A stretch of 64,000 nt of DNA from Adineta ricciae (taxonomy: Eukaryota; Rotifera; Eurotatoria; Adinetida; Adinetidae): assembly GCA_905250025.1 (NCBI GenBank), contig CAJNOJ010000008.1, positions 434,001-498,000 on the forward strand, given 5' to 3'. The notes beneath the pieces are model-generated. The model did no database searches. It was not told the origin of the DNA and worked only from the letters and a program-made list of their open reading frames with translations. Positions within the stretch are counted from its first letter, which is position 1. Each line of letters opens with the position of its first letter. Both the position numbers and the translations under genes were made by a program. Positions 59,673 to 64,000 of the stretch are shown here, in pieces.

Positions 59673-60795
59673 AATAAATCTAGATTTTTCTGTAGCAGAC
59701 GAACCATCAATTCGGGTACTTTGTTGGCTGCAAAATAACCGTGAATAACGGCACACTATGCATTATTTTGTCTTTGTCACTCTGAAAATAGTTTAGCAAG
59801 CACTTTTACTAATGATGCATGACATGCCAGTTTATAGTAGGTCTACTGAATACTGTCATCTACTATAAAAATCTTTGACATTCTAAAAACTATTCTCGAC
59901 AAGCATGTATGAGAGTTATCTCAATTGCGCATTTTGTTTCATACTCATATAGAAGAAGTCCACATACGGCAAAGAGGAATTGAGCGACATCTATAACCAT
60001 TAAGAAAGTAAATTTCCACCGAATCAAGCCTTGATTGAAAGCGAAACTGTCGGTGACATTCCCAAGGATTCTCTTAAATTGCTTTCGAATGAAACGTAGA
60101 CCATGGATTTTTTTAAAAAGTCATGCACATTCTCGTATTACTCACTATTAGTCAGTCACTCAGTCGATTTATCATTCATTCATCAAATCAACCACCAATC
60201 CTTGATGGGCTCCGCTTGTTATTCCTTTATTTTTAGAGCTGCATCAGGTGCGTCGTTCTACACATCTCCGTTATTGGCCGAAGTGCATTTATTTGCTCGA
60301 ATGGTTTTGAAATATCTAGAATAGGCTTGATTTATTTATCGATTTTTTTGGCTTTTGTACCTTTACGTTAGAACTATTAACAAGTCAGATACGATTAGTC
60401 GATGTTGAAAGGTACATATTATCACGACGTATTTCACATTTTGAACTGTTCTCCAAGGTATATCAGTTACATTCGGAGTCATCTTCAAAACATCCATTAG
60501 ATGTGATCTGATGATCTGTGCGACACGGTTAATGTTAATCTTTCTTTCTGTGAGAACGATTCGTCATCATATGAGACACGTATGCATCCTTCATTTCGAG
60601 AATATCATCACCCACACATTTTTGACATTACTCAAATATCAATTTCATTTTACACTCGGTTCACGCAATCAATTTTTGTTGTTTTCGTATACTTTTTTTT
60701 GACAAAATAGTTTCCTAAATTTCAGATCATGTTCTATGCATAAAAGAAACTGATACATCATCGTTCTTCGCCCTTCTTCGACCAGTTCACATACA
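59673..60795. other. Intergenic, about 1.1 kb
   Basis: No gene was recognised. A 10-bp inverted repeat (TTTATAGTAG...CTACTATAAA) lies at about 59831-59868. Two short plus-strand ORFs (60103-60324 and 60511-60702) are hydrophobic and lack family features. Confidence 0.4.
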
Positions 60796-62727
60796 TTGTT
60801 CATGTCATTTCCGTTGGTTTCATCGAAATCGTTCAATAACAACGATTCAAATGTTCACCAAACCGATGATCGAATCAATGAAGTCACCGACAAATCAGAT
60901 GAAACTAACAGTGAGGAACCACTCGATCCCCGCATACAAGTAGAGTCATGGAAATTTATGGCATTTATTTTGCATATTCATAGTTCTTTTCAATAGATTG
61001 AATTGGAACGTGCCAATGCTGCGACCAGTGAAATAAATAATCTTGAAACACAATTAGATGTGAGTCACCTTTCTTCGTCTTCAGAATCAATCAAACAGAC
61101 CTATTCTTGAGTTCAGGAAGCTCAACAGACGTTTCAGACAAGTTTTGCTAATTGTAAACAACAATTGGCGATTCTTGCGAAGAAACTTGGCAGTTGTGTC
61201 GAACGTTCACGACCGTTTTTCGATGCCTGTAAACAAGCCAACGAGGTAGATGCGTGTAGATGTTAGTATGTGAGCTAACGATTTCGTTTAGGCACAATTG
61301 GAGACACAGAAAGCTGCACAAGAATACCAACGTTCTGTGGAACTTTATCGTGTTACCAAAGAAACATTAAGTTTAGCTGAAGGTAAACTACTCAAAGCCG
61401 ATAAACGCGAATTTGACGCAGCGTGGCAGGAATATGTAAACCATGCAACAATGAAAGTAAAGAACTAAATTTCGTTTCGTACGAAGTATCAACAGTGAAA
61501 TTTCTCGTCAAGGTAATGCAAGCCGAACAAGATAAGACACGAAGTGAGCGAACGCATGAAGAGAAGTCGAAACTCTATATAGAATGTGAACAACAACGAG
61601 TAACACTACAACGAACATTGAAGAGATCAATTACCAAAGCAAAGTAGAGAATAGGAGATAGATTCAAATGAAACTTATTTTTAATTATTCTTTAGACCAT
61701 ATTTTGTTGCCAAAGAGTCTGCCGAAGAGGAGTTACAGGTAAACATATCTGAATACCACGCACACGAAAAGATATCGATGTGTTTCTTTTACAGAACCAA
61801 AAACTTCGTATTGAAGCTGTGCAAAAAGCGATTAGTCAAGCGAAAAAAATGTACCGTACTGCATTGAATAATCTCGAAAGAATATCTGAAGAAGTATAAT
61901 CACGTCGACGAAAATACTCTGAATTCTATACATTCTTTCCTAGATTCACACGAAACGTAAAACTCAATTATTAGTGCAATTACCTCCGCGTGAACCAGGC
62001 GTTGGTTCGGATAGACCCGATGAATATATTGAACTACCTGACCTCGGTAAGTCGATGTTGCTCTCGTTCGACTTGGTTGCTTTTGTTCTACAGAAAAAGA
62101 AAACAAAACATTCTAGATTCACAAACGGATTTATCCGTTGGTCGAGGTAACTAATCTGAAGATAGTCATATAGATTGCATTGATTTGCTGTGTTTATTTT
62201 TATCTACCGATTTTGCTGCTACGAATGAATTTATGCCTTTTTCTTCCTACGATTTAGAACTAACTGAATTTCCGAAAATCGATCCATCTGATGATGAAGA
62301 TGAAGGAGAAGTCAATGAAGACGAACATCTATCTAATTCGATCAGTTCAGTCTCCATGGACGCCCTCTCATTGACGAATCCAACTTCAAATACATCCGGT
62401 ATGTCAAGTATTCAGCAAACCAGTGATTATGAATCATTTGCTGATTGTATACGCCAATCACCTTCGATTGCTACTGCTCAGACCGCTAATCCTTTGACAA
62501 ATATCAGCATCGATAATCACTTTAGTATTCAATCACCAGTACGAGTAAATGGTGAAGGTTCGTCATTATCAAACGATCAACAACGTCGACGGAAGCATGG
62601 TATATCGACAACAACGGCAATAATCCATAGAAATGGTAAAGCAACGCGCATGACCACGACTAATGAAACGCCATTGCTTTCGCATCTTTTTGGGACACAT
62701 CATCCTACTAATGATTCAAAATCTTGA
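60796..62727 (+). CDS. SH3BP5/Sab family protein (Rab11 GEF type)
   Basis: Nine exons (60796-60939, 60997-61059, 61117-61245, 61292-61456, 61513-61643, 61696-61738, 61795-61893, 61944-62046, 62258-62727) give 448 residues; human SH3BP5 has 455. Residues 45-260 form the long antiparallel coiled coil of the family: IELERANAATSEINNLE, RSRPFFDACKQANEAQLETQKAAQEYQ, LAEGKLLKADKREFDAAWQEYVNHATMKV, SKAKPYF-like AKPYFVAKESAEEEL and AISQAKKMYRTALNNLERISEEIH. A short acidic link (DPSDDEDEGE) and a Ser/Thr-rich disordered C-terminus follow. SH3BP5 is a guanine-nucleotide exchange factor for Rab11 and, in mammals, a mitochondrial JNK docking protein. The start is the first of two close ATGs (60796 and 60802). 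Confidence 0.92.
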
Positions 62728-63019
62728 TTAGACTGTTTGTTTTTTTCTTGCTTGATGATTCTTTTTCCTGGGCTTTCATTTTTTTTTCTTTGTTTGTTTG
62801 TTTGTTTACAAATTCTAATTAACTTCGTTTTTATTATTATAGCACCATGATCAACAGCAAAGAATATTCAATTCACATAATTATCTTTTCTTGTCGCTTT
62901 ATTCCCTTGTGAATATATACAGAAAATTTCGGTTTTATTCGCTTGATCTGAAAAGTTTTAATAATAATCATAATAGAATCAGAAGAACAATAGTCGTTGA
63001 AATCTCGCATGAGTTTTAG

Positions 63020-64000
63020 ATGTCATCAGCAATTCGAGTAGGAATTATTGGTGGTTCAGGTTTCGATCGAAGTGATATCTTATCGAACCGTGTTGAGCAT
63101 GAAAACGTCGCAACACCATATGGGGAGACATCGGATAATCTAGTTAGTGGAATTATCAACGGTGTGCAATGTGTCTTATGCTTCCGTCATGGCCGTCGTC
63201 ATTCCTATAATCCTACTCGACTGAAGTAAGTCAACGCTGGGAAATCTGGGTTATCGATAGCTTACCTTGGATATTTTATTTCAGTTACCGGGCGAATATT
63301 TGGGCATTGAAACAGCTCGGTGTGGATGTTATCTTAGCAACGACAGCTGTTGGATCTTTGTCGCCTGATTTTGTTCGTGGAGATCTGGTTGTTTTTGGTA
63401 TAAGCTTATGAATATGAAATATAATTCGAACGATCATTATTTAGATAATTACATTGATACAACAAAATTCCGTATTAATACATTCTATGACAACGAAACT
63501 GGCCACCTTGAAGGTTTGTGAATAAGGAAATCAGTTTTCAATGAAGTTCTATTTCTTATATTACTAGGTGTCATGCATATGAGCATGCATCCTCCGTATA
63601 GTCAGGATCTTCGTCAATTGTTGCTCGAAGCATGTGCTGAAACGCCTGATGTTTCGTTCAAAAATAAATCAACCATTGTCGTCATTGAAGGCCCGCAATT
63701 TTCTACTTACGCAGAAAATAAAGTTTTTATTAGTTGGGGTTGCACAACTATTGGCATGACACAAGCACCTGAAACTGCTCTTGCTAAAGAGTTAGGACTG
63801 CCGTATGCTGCCTTGGGTATTGTCACTGATGATGTCTGTTGGAAAGAAGATGGTTTGTTGAATTTTATATTTATTTGCCGAAAAATTGATTTTAACCGAC
63901 CTTTTTAAGGTATTGTCGATCCTAATGAAGTTGTGACAATCTTCAAAGCAACATTTCCCAAAGCTATGGAAGTTCTCAAAAGCACAATAGCTAAGATTGG
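63020..64000 (+). CDS. MTAP: S-methyl-5'-thioadenosine phosphorylase, 5' part (runs off window)
   Basis: Five exons are visible (63020-63225, 63285-63397, 63445-63513, 63568-63852, 63910-64000 and beyond). Phosphate-site GGSGFD comes first (GGTG in most animals), then CFRHGRRHS, NYRANIWALKQLG, TTAVGSL, VIEGPQFSTYAE, the substrate Met region IGMTQAPETALAKE, and the DxD acid TDDVCWKE. It splits methylthioadenosine, a by-product of polyamine synthesis, into adenine and methylthioribose-1-phosphate for methionine and purine salvage. The active-site pattern separates it from purine nucleoside phosphorylase. The final acceptor is TTTTTAAG. A TTTTAG acceptor directly abuts the start ATG. The C-terminal end, about 30-40 residues, lies outside the window. 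Confidence 0.92.

Overview
The window is nuclear DNA of a small metazoan, most likely a rotifer and probably a bdelloid. The evidence is an A+T-rich sequence, dense genes on both strands, many introns of only about 45-60 nt with GT...AG ends, and animal-only genes (CUX/CASP homeobox gene, PALS1, calaxin, neuralized-like, USP53/54, WASH1). Many start codons sit just behind a pyrimidine-rich AG acceptor with no obvious upstream coding exon, which fits the spliced-leader trans-splicing known in bdelloids. The species call is inference. The assembly has two gaps: NNN at 11818-11820 and a single N at 23824.

Layout. 1-8 kb: the 3' end of an unknown gene; TFIIH subunit GTF2H3 (+); the GARP/EARP tether VPS52 (+, 15 exons); an RBM24/38-like RNA-binding protein (-); an unrecognised disordered protein (-). 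8.9-12 kb: a Dexras-like GTPase (-), the SWIM-domain recombination factor ZSWIM7/SWS1 (-), and the 3' part of ATP synthase subunit f (-). 13-23 kb: an intronless multi-pass membrane EF-hand protein (+), a bacterial-looking membrane alpha/beta hydrolase (-), a RING-H2 protein (-), an orphan rhodopsin-type GPCR (+) and a C1orf50/DUF2452 homologue (+). 23.5-31.3 kb: an actin gene cut by a one-base gap (+), a stomatin with two candidate first exons (-), a CDF metal transporter (-) and a deoxynucleoside kinase (-). 31.7-38.1 kb: a USP53/54-like protein with a degenerate catalytic domain joined to an MIT domain (-), and a PALS1-like MAGUK (-). 38.7-48.2 kb: one gene on the minus strand carries the shared coiled-coil exons, then three CUT domains and a homeodomain, then the Golgi CASP C-terminus, the same order as in vertebrate CUX1. 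49.6-58.9 kb: RWDD3 (-), an R-Ras-like GTPase (-), WASH1 (-), UDP-glucuronate decarboxylase UXS1 (-), a NEURL2-like NHR+SOCS protein (+) and calaxin (-), the last two tail to tail. 59.4-64 kb: a 71-residue zinc-binding CAAX protein (+), SH3BP5 (+) and the 5' part of MTAP (+).

There is no operon-like logic; neighbours are functionally unrelated, apart from a loose membrane-trafficking theme (VPS52, WASH1, SH3BP5, CASP, MIT-USP). No tRNA, rRNA, CRISPR array or intact transposon was recognised. Exon joins were worked out by eye from splice signals, phase and remembered family sequence patterns, not from transcripts or database searches.
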